This document shows, in pieces, positions 25,786 through 35,206 of a stretch of DNA of 64,000 nucleotides. The translations under genes were made by a program, and so were the position numbers. The stretch is from NCBI GenBank assembly GCA_021777835.1, contig JAJYDC010000002.1, forward strand, positions 1 to 64,000, given 5' to 3'. How positions within the stretch are numbered: the first letter of the stretch is position 1; each line of letters opens with the position of its first letter. The notes under the pieces were generated by a model. The model worked only from the letters and a program-made list of their open reading frames with translations. It made no database searches and had not been told where the DNA came from. This stretch comes from Bacteroidota bacterium (GTDB lineage: Bacteria; Bacteroidota; Ignavibacteria; Ignavibacteriales; Ignavibacteriaceae).

Positions 25786-27078
25786 TTACTTGAACTGAAA
25801 ATAAATCAGTGCAATTGCTGCAGCGCTCATTAGAATGAGGGTTATTGATCCGAGAGCGTTTGACCATCTTTTGTTCGTAAATTTTCCCATTACTTCTTTA
25901 TTATTGCAAATGTGCATTATAATGGCAATCATTACCGGCGCTGTAAGACCATATAAAACAGCGGTATAAATAAGCGCTTGTATCGGGCTTATGCCGAGAA
26001 ATTCCAAAGACAATCCAACAATGAGCGAGACTATAAGGGTGGTGTAAAATCCTTTTGCCTCGCGAAACTTTTTATCTAATCCCTCCTTCCAATTAAACGT
26101 CTCGGCTAAAATATAGGAAAGTGAGCCGGCTAAAACCGGTATCGCTAGTAATCCCGTACCGATTACACCGACAGCGAAAAGCAAATAGGTAAGTTTACCC
26201 GTCAAAGGTTCCAATGCTTTTGCCGCTTGCCCTACCGTATCAATTTGCCTGATGCCTGCTTGATACAATACCGCGCCTGTAGTAAGAATTATAAAAAACA
26301 TAACAAGATTTGAAAACAACATTCCTGAATCGATATCGGTTTTCATGTCGATTAAAAGTCGTTTATTGATTATGATTCTTTTTTGTTTGTGTGATGTATC
26401 TTCGGCTTCCATGGTGGCTTGCCAAAAAAACAAGTAGGGAGAAATAGTTGTACCAAGGATGGCAACAATTATCTCAAAAAAAGACTTGTTGAAATGAATA
26501 GTCGGAATAAAAGTGCTTTTAATAACTTGCATCCAATCGGCGTGGACAAGGAATGGAACTGCTATATATAATAATAAAGAAAGGCAAAGCCATTTCAGCG
26601 CAGCAGCAAGTTTTAGATACGGAAATTTGATAATAAAGAAAATAAGCAGACAGGTAAAAATTATGCTGAAAGCGAAAGTTGGAATTTGGGGTATAAGTAA
26701 ATTAGCAACGGCACCCATTCCCTGGATGTCAGCGCCAATATTAAGTGTAATAGCGGGGAAGCTAAATACTGCCATCAAATATAAAATGCTTTTGGGATAT
26801 TTCTTTTTTAAAGTTCCGGTTAATCCTTCTTTTGTCAACAATCCAATTCGTGCACACATTTCCTGTACTGCAGCCATTAGAGGGAAAGTGATAATTGCAG
26901 TCCAAAGAGTAGCGAAACCAAAACCAGCACCTGCCTGTGAGTAAGTTGCTATACCAGAAGGATCATCATCGCTTGCGCCGGTAATAAGTCCGGGGCCAAG
27001 AATGTGCCAGTATTTCTTAAATCTTGCCAAAAGGATTTTAGATTTATTAATTATCGGATAGCCTGAATAATGATCCAT
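25786..27078 (-). CDS. NRAMP-related divalent metal transporter, divergent binding site
   Basis: 430 residues with about eleven helices and the NRAMP opening GPGLITGASDDDPSGIA. In canonical Nramp proteins helix 1 has DPGN and helix 6 has MPH, whose Asp, Asn and Met bind manganese or iron. Here helix 1 reads DPSG (39-42) and helix 6 reads TTISPYLF (210-217), so the sulfur ligand and the His are missing. This pattern defines a large uncharacterised branch of the family. Loss of the Met would favour hard ions such as magnesium over transition metals, as reported for Nramp-related magnesium transporters; transport here is inference. Motif site F lies 222 bases upstream. Confidence 0.85.
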   Translation of the reverse strand: MDHYSGYPIINKSKILLARFKKYWHILGPGLITGASDDDPSGIATYSQAGAGFGFATLWTAIITFPLMAAVQEMCARIGLLTKEGLTGTLKKKYPKSILYLMAVFSFPAITLNIGADIQGMGAVANLLIPQIPTFAFSIIFTCLLIFFIIKFPYLKLAAALKWLCLSLLLYIAVPFLVHADWMQVIKSTFIPTIHFNKSFFEIIVAILGTTISPYLFFWQATMEAEDTSHKQKRIIINKRLLIDMKTDIDSGMLFSNLVMFFIILTTGAVLYQAGIRQIDTVGQAAKALEPLTGKLTYLLFAVGVIGTGLLAIPVLAGSLSYILAETFNWKEGLDKKFREAKGFYTTLIVSLIVGLSLEFLGISPIQALIYTAVLYGLTAPVMIAIIMHICNNKEVMGKFTNKRWSNALGSITLILMSAAAIALIYFQFK

Positions 27079-27299
27079 TTATGTTAGGAGTGATTACTTT
27101 AATAGTTTTCCTGCGGAGATAAGTAAGGGAATTCCGATGCACCAATTTTCGATTAGAATATAAACGATATTATGTAGCATTACGCAATCAAGTTAAAGTT
27201 CAAGTTTTAAAACAAAATAAATGGATTATTTTACCATAAAGGTATAATAACCCTAATGCTTTAATCCAAAAATAAGATACAAAAATTGTTTGGTAGTTA

Positions 27300-27340
27300 A
27301 ATCATCCAAAAGGATGAAAAAGGGATTAGATCTTTCAGGA
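27300..27340 (-). promoter_or_regulatory. Shared direct-repeat motif, site F (NRAMP-related gene)
   Basis: AATCATCCAAAAGGATG followed by AAAAAGGGATTA, then GATCTTTCAGGA. The second repeat is perfect; the first is AAAAGGAT. It is 222 bases from the NRAMP start codon, the longest distance in the set. Confidence 0.65.
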
Positions 27341-27506
27341 AACCAAGAGTGTAAAGACATTTATGATTGCCTTTGATACAGGGTTTGTAATTAAATGGGG
27401 AATAGTACTGTTGAAAATTTCTAAAAATTAGTTTAGAGAGCACTTTTTTAGAAAAGGGATATAAATGGTCACCCGATAAGAAACAAAGGGCTTATAAACG
27501 AAAAAA

Positions 27507-27548
27507 CGGCTCGAAACCTACGCTATTTCGTATGGTTTTTATGAGCCG
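27507..27548. other. Imperfect long hairpin in a gene-free kilobase
   Basis: CGGCTC (27507-27512) pairs with GAGCCG (27543-27548), AAACC with GGTTT, and TACG with CGTA around a short loop, leaving a small internal bulge. No T run follows. The gap 27079-28079 otherwise holds motif F, an AT microsatellite and a transposase remnant, and no intact gene. The hairpin could be a decayed transposon end. Confidence 0.4.
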
Positions 27549-27632
27549 AAGTCAGGAAAGGGAGTGCAATTAAGAATAACTGCAATGAGGCCTGTTCAAT
27601 GAGGGTTCATAACGAGGGCGTAAATGAGGACG

Positions 27633-27663
<31 letters not shown>

Positions 27664-27669
27664 CTAAGC

Positions 27670-27759
27670 CGACCTAAGCAACATCATAAAATTACTATTG
27701 TTGAGGAATATGAATCATTCGTAAAATTTTACCATTTGAGTTTGAATCCGGTTAGTTAA
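27670..27759 (+). pseudogene. C-terminal remnant of a Y1/RAYT-type transposase
   Basis: Read in frame, this piece encodes KQHHKITIVEEYESFVKFYH and continues to a TAA at 27757. It lines up with the end of the transposase at 821-1267 (EEHHRKKSFIEEYEGFIKVY). The sequence differs at many positions, so it is an old or separate family member, not a recent copy. Upstream frames degrade into the AT repeat; no HUH motif remains. Confidence 0.6.
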
Positions 27760-28079
27760 ATGTAAATACGTTGAATCAGGTAACAAGGCAGCTTAATTAG
27801 GGCTAAGATTGTGTTAATAAATTTAGGGCATTAAATAAGATTTGAGGTAAGGCTTTGAATATTATAGTTGATTATAACTAAAAGCTGAAATCAAACTTAT
27901 CAATACCAATTTTACAGGGGCAAACCAGATAAATCAAAAAGGAAATCTTCTAAGCATCCAAAGAAGATTTTAACAAAGTAATTAGGGATGCCTAGCTACT
28001 ATTAAAAGATCACGCAGATACAATAAACATTAGAAAGCAGGCCAGGCTTTCCCAACACCTGAAGAATTAGGCAGCACAC

Positions 28080-29558
28080 TCAATAACTATTTGATATTTT
28101 TCTGAAATGGAATCCATAAATAGTAAACAAGATTGCTAAGGAAAACAACTGCGGTTTACGGAATAAGGACCAGAAAAATAATTTCCAGTAATATATTCTT
28201 TCCTCGCCAATTACACCTAATTTGAATATAGATTTAAAAAGGGCAAGGATATAATTCGGATTGAGGTGAAAAACCTTCTTCTTATTTGGTTCAAAATCTT
28301 TCATGAAGCGCATTACGCGTTCGTAATAATATTTGGGCGAATAAATAGTGTCTAAGATTTTTTTATAACCTCCGATAAGCTCTTCAGAATTCATCTGAGG
28401 GATAAAATTGATTGAAAAGTCAGTGTTATTGCCGGTAAAATCATTAAGCATTCTTCCTTCGGAAATAAGTCTTTTCTGAAGCCTCGTCCCGTTAGGGGCG
28501 TTTAGCAGTCCAACCATAGCTGTTACAATACCGCTTTCCTGTATAAAGCTTGTAAGCTTATCGAAGATTGTAGGCGGATCATTGTCAAATCCCACGATGA
28601 ATCCTCCTTGAACCTCCAAACCTGACTTTTGTATTTTCCTTATACTTAATAATAAATCGCGATTTCTATTTTGAAGTTTATTACACTCAATCAAGCTCTC
28701 TTCATTAGGAGATTCGATGCCTATGAATACTGCCTCAAAACCTGCTTTAACCATAAGGTGCATCAGTTTATCATCGTCGGCGAGATTTATAGAAACCTCC
28801 GTATTAAAGTAAAAAGGGTCTTTCATTTTATCATTCCACTCTGCAATAGCAGGGAGTATTTCTTTTTTTAGTTTTACTTTATTGCCTATAAAATTATCAT
28901 CTACAAAAAACACAGGACCCCTCCAGCCTGTAACATATAATGCATCCAATTCGGCTAATACTTGTTCTTTTGTTTTTGTGCGTGGTTTTCTTCCATAGAG
29001 GACGGTTATATCACAGAAGTCACAATCAAAAGGACAACCTCGTGAATACTGAACATTCATAGAAGTATAATTATTCATAGAAATAAGGTTCCAAAGGGGC
29101 AGGGGAGTGGTGGTAATTTCTGCCCATTGATCCGAGGTGTATTTATGTTTTGCTTTACCCCGGCTTAAATCAGTAAGAAACTCCGGAAGTGTTGTTTCAG
29201 CTTCATTAAGAATTAGATAATCGATATTTTGATAATTTTCCGGACTGCTAGTGAATAAAGGTCCGCCTGCTACAATTTTTGTATTTAGTTTTTTACAATT
29301 TTGTATTACTACATCAACGGATGCGCTTTGTATTGACATTGCGCTAATAAAGACATAGTCAGCCCAACGGATATCTTTATCTTTCAGCTCGCTTGCATTC
29401 ATATCAACAAGTTTTTTATTCCAATCTTTGGGCAGCATTGAAGCAATTGTTAAAAGTCCTAACGGAGGGAAGCTCGCATCTTTTGACACAAATTTAAGTG
29501 CATGTTTAAAACTCCAAAAAGTATCAGGATACATCGGGTATACTAAAAGAATATTCAT
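28080..29558 (-). CDS. B12-binding radical SAM protein, DUF4070-like C-terminus
   Basis: 492 residues: N-terminal cobalamin-binding Rossmann domain (about 1-135) and radical SAM core with the cluster motif CPFDCDFC (about residues 175-182). The C-terminal part resembles DUF4070. Class B enzymes of this type usually methylate unactivated carbons or rearrange complex lipids and cofactors; the substrate is unknown. It follows a second B12/radical SAM gene by 34 bases (to 29593) with the same orientation, suggesting that both act on one product. The hydrophobic C-terminus (about 470-490) may touch the membrane. Confidence 0.85.
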   Translation of the reverse strand: MNILLVYPMYPDTFWSFKHALKFVSKDASFPPLGLLTIASMLPKDWNKKLVDMNASELKDKDIRWADYVFISAMSIQSASVDVVIQNCKKLNTKIVAGGPLFTSSPENYQNIDYLILNEAETTLPEFLTDLSRGKAKHKYTSDQWAEITTTPLPLWNLISMNNYTSMNVQYSRGCPFDCDFCDITVLYGRKPRTKTKEQVLAELDALYVTGWRGPVFFVDDNFIGNKVKLKKEILPAIAEWNDKMKDPFYFNTEVSINLADDDKLMHLMVKAGFEAVFIGIESPNEESLIECNKLQNRNRDLLLSIRKIQKSGLEVQGGFIVGFDNDPPTIFDKLTSFIQESGIVTAMVGLLNAPNGTRLQKRLISEGRMLNDFTGNNTDFSINFIPQMNSEELIGGYKKILDTIYSPKYYYERVMRFMKDFEPNKKKVFHLNPNYILALFKSIFKLGVIGEERIYYWKLFFWSLFRKPQLFSLAILFTIYGFHFRKISNSY

Positions 29559-29592
29559 TTGTTAATTCTTTCGTTTATTGAGAAAATGTTAT

Positions 29593-31137
29593 TTATACAG
29601 CAATACGTTTGACAGACGATTTCAGATATGCATTCTGATCATGGAATATCGCACCTTCAGGAAGCCAATTCCACAGAGAGCCAAGGTCATCTTTAATAAT
29701 ATTTTTATAGAATTGAGGGAGCTCTGTTGTTTCTTGTTCAAAGTAGTTGCGGAAATGAGTATCTGAATTTAAATGCTTTAGTATTTCTTTATTAAATGCA
29801 ATCCTTCCTGAACCTTCTTCGGATAATGCTCTCACGACATTCATCCATCGCGGTATGAATGCATTAGTAGCAATTAAGCGTTTTATGATTGCGCTCCACG
29901 AAAAGGTATGTTCCCCAAGGTTTATAACACGGGAATAAAAATCCTGCCAGGAATAATTTTTCGGTTTAACATTCATAGCATGATTATTATCCAGGAAATG
30001 AAATGGAAACGGTATTACCCTATTTAGTTGTTGATATACTAAATTAAGAGGAGCAGCTTGTCCGAATGCCGATAGCAGAGAATAACCGGGGAATGCACCT
30101 GGAGTCAAATCCACGAATTTCTTAGTAAGCTCAAAAGGTTCATCTCCCTCGTCAACATCTAGACCCAGAACGAAATTAGTTTGAACATAAGGGATATAAC
30201 GTAAGATCATATTGACCTGATCGGCGACATGTTTGACCTTATCCATTCCGGTCAAGCTGCCAGTATTTGATTTATTTCCGAGATCAAACCATGATTCTAT
30301 TCCCGGCAGCATAGCTCCGAATCCATTTCGTTTAAGACGTTTCATATGCGGTTCGGATAATAGCGACAAGCTGCTTTCTGCAATAAAGTCAATGCTATTC
30401 TCTGGAACAACTTCTTCAATTGCGTCCATATATTCGTTGAACCGGATCCCAAAATTGGGATCATGCCATCCTACTAGGGGGCGTTTAAACTTAGTAAGGA
30501 GAAAAGTCAAATCTTCTTTCATTATATCAAAATCCAAAGGCTGATACGCAACAGTTGAATCTATGCAAAAGCTACAGGTGTATGGACAACCTAAGCTGCC
30601 GAGCATAGGAACCATTTTTATAAGGGGAGCTTTCATTAGAGTGGGTTCAATAAATTTCCATCGTGCTTTTACTCCCGGAAGAGACAACGGTTGTTTTTGA
30701 GCGGTAAGATGCAAACCTACGGGGCGGTGCGGTGAGCAATCATATAAAATTTCACGAATAATATTCTTATCGGTAAATCCCAGTACATAATCAAAATACT
30801 TTACTGCATCTTCAGGGTAGCAGCGTGCATGGGGGCCTCCTAATACAGTAACTGCGCCTCGCGACCGTAAAAGATTGCTTAATGCATAAGCTGTTTGTGC
30901 AGCTTCAGTAAATGAGCCGATAAATACTATATCGGCATTTCGCGGCAGCTCTTTTATTAAATCTTCTTTCCCTGTATAACAAATGTAGGTAACGTTATGT
31001 CCTTCTTCTTCGGACCAGACTCCCACAACTTGTGGCATTATGCTGGCGAAGTTTGCGTTCATTATTCGAGCAAATAATTTCTTATTAGCCTTTTTTGATA
31101 CCAGGTCTATTATTCCTACTTGAAGTTTTTGGATCAT
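29593..31137 (-). CDS. B12-binding radical SAM protein
   Basis: The chosen ATG (31137) has an AGGTG ribosome site seven bases upstream; a GTG at 31161 would add eight residues. The protein has about 514 residues: cobalamin-binding domain (about 1-130, with the GGPHARCYPE loop) and radical SAM core with CPYTCSFC. The rest (about 330-514) is an unassigned helical domain. It is the first gene of a two-gene unit with 28080-29558, preceded by motif site G. The reaction is unknown. Confidence 0.85.
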   Translation of the reverse strand: MIQKLQVGIIDLVSKKANKKLFARIMNANFASIMPQVVGVWSEEEGHNVTYICYTGKEDLIKELPRNADIVFIGSFTEAAQTAYALSNLLRSRGAVTVLGGPHARCYPEDAVKYFDYVLGFTDKNIIREILYDCSPHRPVGLHLTAQKQPLSLPGVKARWKFIEPTLMKAPLIKMVPMLGSLGCPYTCSFCIDSTVAYQPLDFDIMKEDLTFLLTKFKRPLVGWHDPNFGIRFNEYMDAIEEVVPENSIDFIAESSLSLLSEPHMKRLKRNGFGAMLPGIESWFDLGNKSNTGSLTGMDKVKHVADQVNMILRYIPYVQTNFVLGLDVDEGDEPFELTKKFVDLTPGAFPGYSLLSAFGQAAPLNLVYQQLNRVIPFPFHFLDNNHAMNVKPKNYSWQDFYSRVINLGEHTFSWSAIIKRLIATNAFIPRWMNVVRALSEEGSGRIAFNKEILKHLNSDTHFRNYFEQETTELPQFYKNIIKDDLGSLWNWLPEGAIFHDQNAYLKSSVKRIAV

Positions 31138-31269
31138 ATCTGCACCTATATTTATTATCACTTTTTTATAAGTTTTAGAGATTAGAATGAGAATTGCTAA
31201 ATTGATTATTCTATTCTTACAAAGCCGTTTTTCAATATAAAAAAAATATAAAAATGGTGTTAATATTAA

Positions 31270-31310
31270 AATGCATCTAAAGGATGAAAAATGGATTAAT
31301 CCACTTGAGC
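31270..31310 (-). promoter_or_regulatory. Shared direct-repeat motif, site G (radical SAM pair)
   Basis: AATGCATCTAAAGGATG followed by AAAAATGGATTA and then ATCCACTTGAGC. Both repeats carry one change (TAAAGGAT, AATGGATT). It lies 133 bases before the ATG at 31137. Confidence 0.65.
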
Positions 31311-31408
31311 TTTAGGATTTAGAATTTAAAGAGTAAAATAAATGGATAATTCAATTGAGTAGAAACAATAACGTGTAAATTTAGTATTATCGACATATAA
31401 AGCGGAGT

Positions 31409-31597
31409 CTATTTAATTTTATCAATTATTGAAAAAATTTCTGATTGAGTTTTTGAAAGTATTCTTCTAAATCTAGTTAATAGATGAAATTCATAGTCAT
31501 TGCTTGAATTAAAATGGTCTTCAGTTATAATAGGATAGGTCTGCCGTATTTTTTCTTTAATAGGTCCCCAGCTACTTTTGTTTTTGGTCTGATACAT
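31409..31597 (-). CDS. Divergent CsbD-like small protein (62 aa)
   Basis: The protein aligns along its length with the CsbD-like protein at 15734: WGPIKEKIRQTYPIITEDHF corresponds to [20 protein letters not shown], and LSKTQSEIFSIIDKI to [15 protein letters not shown]. So it is a second, diverged member of this stress-protein family. The shared motif lies 61 bases upstream. Its function is unknown, as for all CsbD proteins. Confidence 0.7.
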   Translation of the reverse strand: MYQTKNKSSWGPIKEKIRQTYPIITEDHFNSSNDYEFHLLTRFRRILSKTQSEIFSIIDKIK

Positions 31598-31657
31598 ATA
31601 AAACCTCTTCTTTGATAATTTGACTAAGTAATTATATTAAGAACAAGATTGTAAATA

Positions 31658-31708
31658 AATCGTCCAAATGGATGAATTAGGGATTAACCCTTTATTATCC
31701 ATTCGAGC
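31658..31708 (-). promoter_or_regulatory. Shared direct-repeat motif, site H (divergent CsbD-like gene)
   Basis: AATCGTCCAAATGGATG followed by AATTAGGGATTA, then a CC-T-rich stretch and ATTATCCATTCGAGC, about eight bases longer than in other copies. It is 61 bases from the start codon at 31597. The rest of the 300-base gap to 31897 shows no gene. Confidence 0.7.
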
Positions 31709-31897
31709 TCACGAAAAGTGATTTGCTATTAGTTATTATATAAATTGCAGACTTTTGTCAAATAGCCTGAGGCAGTAGTAATGACAATAAGAGTTGGGCT
31801 TGGCAGGAGGATTTCTTTTAGTACAATGTTTTGCAGCGGTGAGAAAGAGGTCAGTAGGAAATAAATAAAAAGGAACAGTGGATGTCATTTTTAGTGT

Positions 31898-32596
31898 TTA
31901 CTCTTCTTCGATTAATGGAATAGATTTCATTACATCATTATAATCTTTAGTATTATTAGCATATTTGGCAATTTGTACGCGTGTATGAAGCGTAAGTTTT
32001 TCAAGAATATTATGAACGTGACTTTTTACTGTGAACGGAGAGAGATGAATTTTCTCCGCTATTTCTTTATTTGTAAGACCAAAGGCAATCAATTCGATTA
32101 CCTGCCGCTCCCGTTTCGTCATTCGAATCGATTCCATCAGTTTTGAGGGTTCAGACTTGATAAGAGCGTGCTCGACAATCTGTGAAAAAAGTGACCCTGT
32201 TAAATTGAGAGGTAATACCTGAACTCCTTGAGAAACCAATCTAATTGTCTTCAAGAATTCATTTATTGTTGCGTCCTTTAAGATGAACCCTGAGACTCCT
32301 GCTTGTACAAACTGATAAACATCAGACTGAGCCGGAATGAGATCCATTACAACTATTTTGGTTTTCTCGTAATCGTTTTTAATAGCTTTTGCTATTTCAA
32401 GACTATTCTTACTTCGCAGGCCGAGATCCAGCAGCACCACATCTGCAAGTTTGAGATTAGCCATTATGCTAAGAAGGTTTTCGCCATTACCTAGAGCAGC
32501 AATTACTTTTATATCTTCCTGTTTCTTGAGCATATCTGAAATTCCATCACGCAAAAGACGATTGTCCTCAATAATAAGTATATGGATTTTTTTCAT
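31898..32596 (-). CDS. Orphan NarL/LuxR-type response regulator, paralog 3
   Basis: 232 residues: receiver with E10/D11, D57 (VLLDLGL) and K107 (ILKDAT), then an intact LuxR-type HTH (about 158-215) with TKRERQVIELI and VKSHVHNILEKL. The switch position is Asp (D85, VMDLIPA) instead of Thr/Ser. There is no kinase beside it. It is divergent from the kaiC-like gene (33288), separated by 690 bases containing motif site I. Confidence 0.9.
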   Translation of the reverse strand: MKKIHILIIEDNRLLRDGISDMLKKQEDIKVIAALGNGENLLSIMANLKLADVVLLDLGLRSKNSLEIAKAIKNDYEKTKIVVMDLIPAQSDVYQFVQAGVSGFILKDATINEFLKTIRLVSQGVQVLPLNLTGSLFSQIVEHALIKSEPSKLMESIRMTKRERQVIELIAFGLTNKEIAEKIHLSPFTVKSHVHNILEKLTLHTRVQIAKYANNTKDYNDVMKSIPLIEEE

Positions 32597-33160
32597 GCAT
32601 GGGCTTCCAATGTAAACTTATCGATAATTAAATTAAAGAATATAAAATATTAAAAATATAAATGCAAGATAGGTAATAAAGGTAAATGTTGCGCGAAGGT
32701 TTGATTGTGCTGAAATAAAAACTATTTCTGAGTTAGCATCTCTGTTAATAAATTTTGATAATGTTTTAGTATTCAAATATAGAAAATAAAAACCTTATTA
32801 TATTATTTTAATATAGAAAAGCAGGTTATAAATGTGGTTTCTATGAAGTAAATATCTATAATATCTTCCCAATACTTTGGGAGAATTCTTTTTAAACATT
32901 AAAGTGAACTGCTTCAATAATAGTCGCTATTAATAGTAGTCAACCCGATTAGTATCATAGAGAGTACCTATAATAATCTAATTCTAGATGGTATTATTAA
33001 ATTAACTACGGAGTAATATCGAACAATTTTTAAGAATGACAAGTTAAATATTCAAAGGACAAATATAGTACTATTTATCTCTTTCATTTATAATAGGCGA
33101 GAGCAATATATTATTTAAGGATTTATGCCTGCTTTAGAGGAGTCGCGAGAAGAAATCTGA

Positions 33161-33196
33161 TAAGGATTAATCCATTTTTCATCCCATTGGGTGAGG
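33161..33196 (+). promoter_or_regulatory. Shared direct-repeat motif, site I (kaiC-like gene)
   Basis: The motif is reversed on the plus strand: TAATCCATTTTTCATCCCAT followed by TGGGTGAGG. It reads toward the plus-strand kaiC-like gene, 91 bases away, so the motif-to-gene orientation matches the eight minus-strand sites. The rest of the gap 32597-33287 is AT-rich and shows no gene. Confidence 0.7.
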
Positions 33197-33287
33197 TAGT
33201 TATCTTATAATTATTTGTAATATATGTTGTAGAAAAATAGAGTTAATTATTACTAGTGATTCATAGACATATCCGGAGTCAAAAATT

Positions 33288-35015
33288 ATGAAAAAAGGGA
33301 AATTAGAATTTCGCCGAAATACGCTGCCTAAATCGCCTACAAGCATAAAAGGATTTGATGAAATCACGGGAGGCGGATTACCGCAAGGCAGACCGACTCT
33401 TATATGCGGAGGTGCTGGTTGCGGAAAGACACTTTTTGCAATGGAATTTATTGTTCGCGGTGCAACAGTTTATAATGAGCCGGGAGTATTTATTTCGTTT
33501 GAGGAAACTGCAAAAGAACTAACGGCAAACGTTGCTTCGTTAGGTTTTGATTTGAATAAACTTGTTGCAGGTAAAAAAATATGGCTTGAGCACATTCACT
33601 TAGAACGGGGAGAAATAGAAGAGAACGGTGAATATGATTTAAAAGGGTTGTTTGTCCGTATTCACAATGCAATTGAAAGTATCCACGCTAAGCGTGTTGT
33701 GCTGGATACAATAGAATCTTTATTCTCAGCACTACCAAACGCAACAGTGGTACGAATGGAACTAACGCGTTTATTCAGCTGGTTGAAAAAGAAAGGTGTC
33801 TCTACAGTAGTTACAGGAGAGCGCGGAGATGGCACTTTGACCCGTCAGGGTTTGGAAGAGTATGTCTCTGATTGCGTAATACTGCTGGACCATCGAGTTA
33901 GTGAGCAATCATCAATAAGACGGCTGCGAATAGTTAAGTATCGCGGTTCAACGCACGGCACTAACGAATATCCGTTTTTAATTGACGAGGATGGATTTTC
34001 TGTCTTACCTGTGACTTCACTTGGCTTGAATAATATTTCATCTAATGATAGAATTTCTACAGGCATTCCAAGACTTGATACAATGCTATCAGGCAAGGGC
34101 TACTTTCGAGGAAGCACAGTACTTGTATCGGGTACGGCCGGAACAGGCAAAACGAGTCTTGCAGCAAAATTTGTTGAAGCAGCTTGCAAAAGAGGTGAGA
34201 GAGTTCTCTATTTCGCATTTGAAGAGTCTCCAAGTCAGTTTATGCGCAACATGTCTTCAATTGGGATACATTTAGATTCTTTCGTAAAAAAAGGATTACT
34301 CCATTTTCACGCAACGCGGCCAACACTTCATGGATTGGAACATCATCTAACTACAAGTATTAAATTAATAAATAAAGTCCAGCCGCAGATAGTGGTATTA
34401 GACCCCATTGATGCATTTGTGATAGGGGGAAACCAGACTGAAGTAAAAATAATGTTACTTCGTCTTGTGGATTTTTTAAAGATGAGAAATATTACTGCAT
34501 TTTTTGCTAATCTCTCGAGCGCCGGAGATAGCCACGAACTTACGGATATGTCAATATCATCCTTGATAGATACATGGCTGCTATTACGCGACATTGAAAT
34601 TGGCGGAGAGCGTAACAGAGGAATGTATATTCTTAAATCGCGAGGTATGTCTCATTCCAATCAGATTCGCGAGTTTAAGCTGACAGATAATGGAATTGAA
34701 TTGATAAACGTTTATGTCGGTCCGGAAGGAGTATTAACTGGATCAGCTCGATTATCGCAGGAAGCGAAAAACGATGCCGAACAGTTATTGCGTAAACAAG
34801 AAATAGAACGTAAGCAATTAGGATTAGAACTAAAACGTGCAGCGACAGAAGCGCAAATAGTAGTGTTGCGATCTGAGTATAAAGAAGAAGAGTCTGAAAC
34901 GCTGAGGGTTATTGAAATGGAAAAAGCGAAAGCAGAAATGTTTGTACAAGATCAGAAAAAAATGGCAGTAAGCAGGAAGGCAGATGCTTCAACAAATAAG
35001 CACCACGGCAAATGA
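33288..35015 (+). CDS. KaiC-like double RecA-domain ATPase with C-terminal coiled coil
   Basis: 575 residues: two KaiC domains in tandem, with Walker A motifs GGAGCGKT (41-48) and GTAGTGKT (282-289) and catalytic Glu pairs E72/E73 and E312/E313. The residues aligned with the KaiC auto-phosphorylation sites Ser431/Thr432 are S424/S425 (MSISSLIDT). The last 80 residues (about 490-560) form a charged coiled coil rich in Glu and Lys, not a KaiA-binding tail. No kaiA or kaiB is in the window. Non-cyanobacterial KaiC proteins of this type are linked to stress and signalling rather than to a clock. It is preceded by motif site I and divergent from response regulator 3. Confidence 0.9.
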   Translation: MKKGKLEFRRNTLPKSPTSIKGFDEITGGGLPQGRPTLICGGAGCGKTLFAMEFIVRGATVYNEPGVFISFEETAKELTANVASLGFDLNKLVAGKKIWLEHIHLERGEIEENGEYDLKGLFVRIHNAIESIHAKRVVLDTIESLFSALPNATVVRMELTRLFSWLKKKGVSTVVTGERGDGTLTRQGLEEYVSDCVILLDHRVSEQSSIRRLRIVKYRGSTHGTNEYPFLIDEDGFSVLPVTSLGLNNISSNDRISTGIPRLDTMLSGKGYFRGSTVLVSGTAGTGKTSLAAKFVEAACKRGERVLYFAFEESPSQFMRNMSSIGIHLDSFVKKGLLHFHATRPTLHGLEHHLTTSIKLINKVQPQIVVLDPIDAFVIGGNQTEVKIMLLRLVDFLKMRNITAFFANLSSAGDSHELTDMSISSLIDTWLLLRDIEIGGERNRGMYILKSRGMSHSNQIREFKLTDNGIELINVYVGPEGVLTGSARLSQEAKNDAEQLLRKQEIERKQLGLELKRAATEAQIVVLRSEYKEEESETLRVIEMEKAKAEMFVQDQKKMAVSRKADASTNKHHGK

Positions 35016-35206
35016 TGAAATATCAATTACTCTAATAATTATTAGCTCATTTTTCAAGTATGATTAATTTATGCATTAGCATCCTTTAATTTGCGAAATA
35101 CAAATTAACTTAAAGAGAATTGGGCATTAATTATTATTTTTTTACAAGAAGTATAGAACCAAAACTTCCTCATCCCATTTTTCTTATGTCCGTATTGCAG
35201 CCTTAT

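Noticed and set aside
35164-35186. Tenth copy of the shared motif (CTCATCCCATTTTTC)
   Set aside because: Only half of the motif is present, there is no second repeat, and it lies between two convergent genes with nothing downstream to control.
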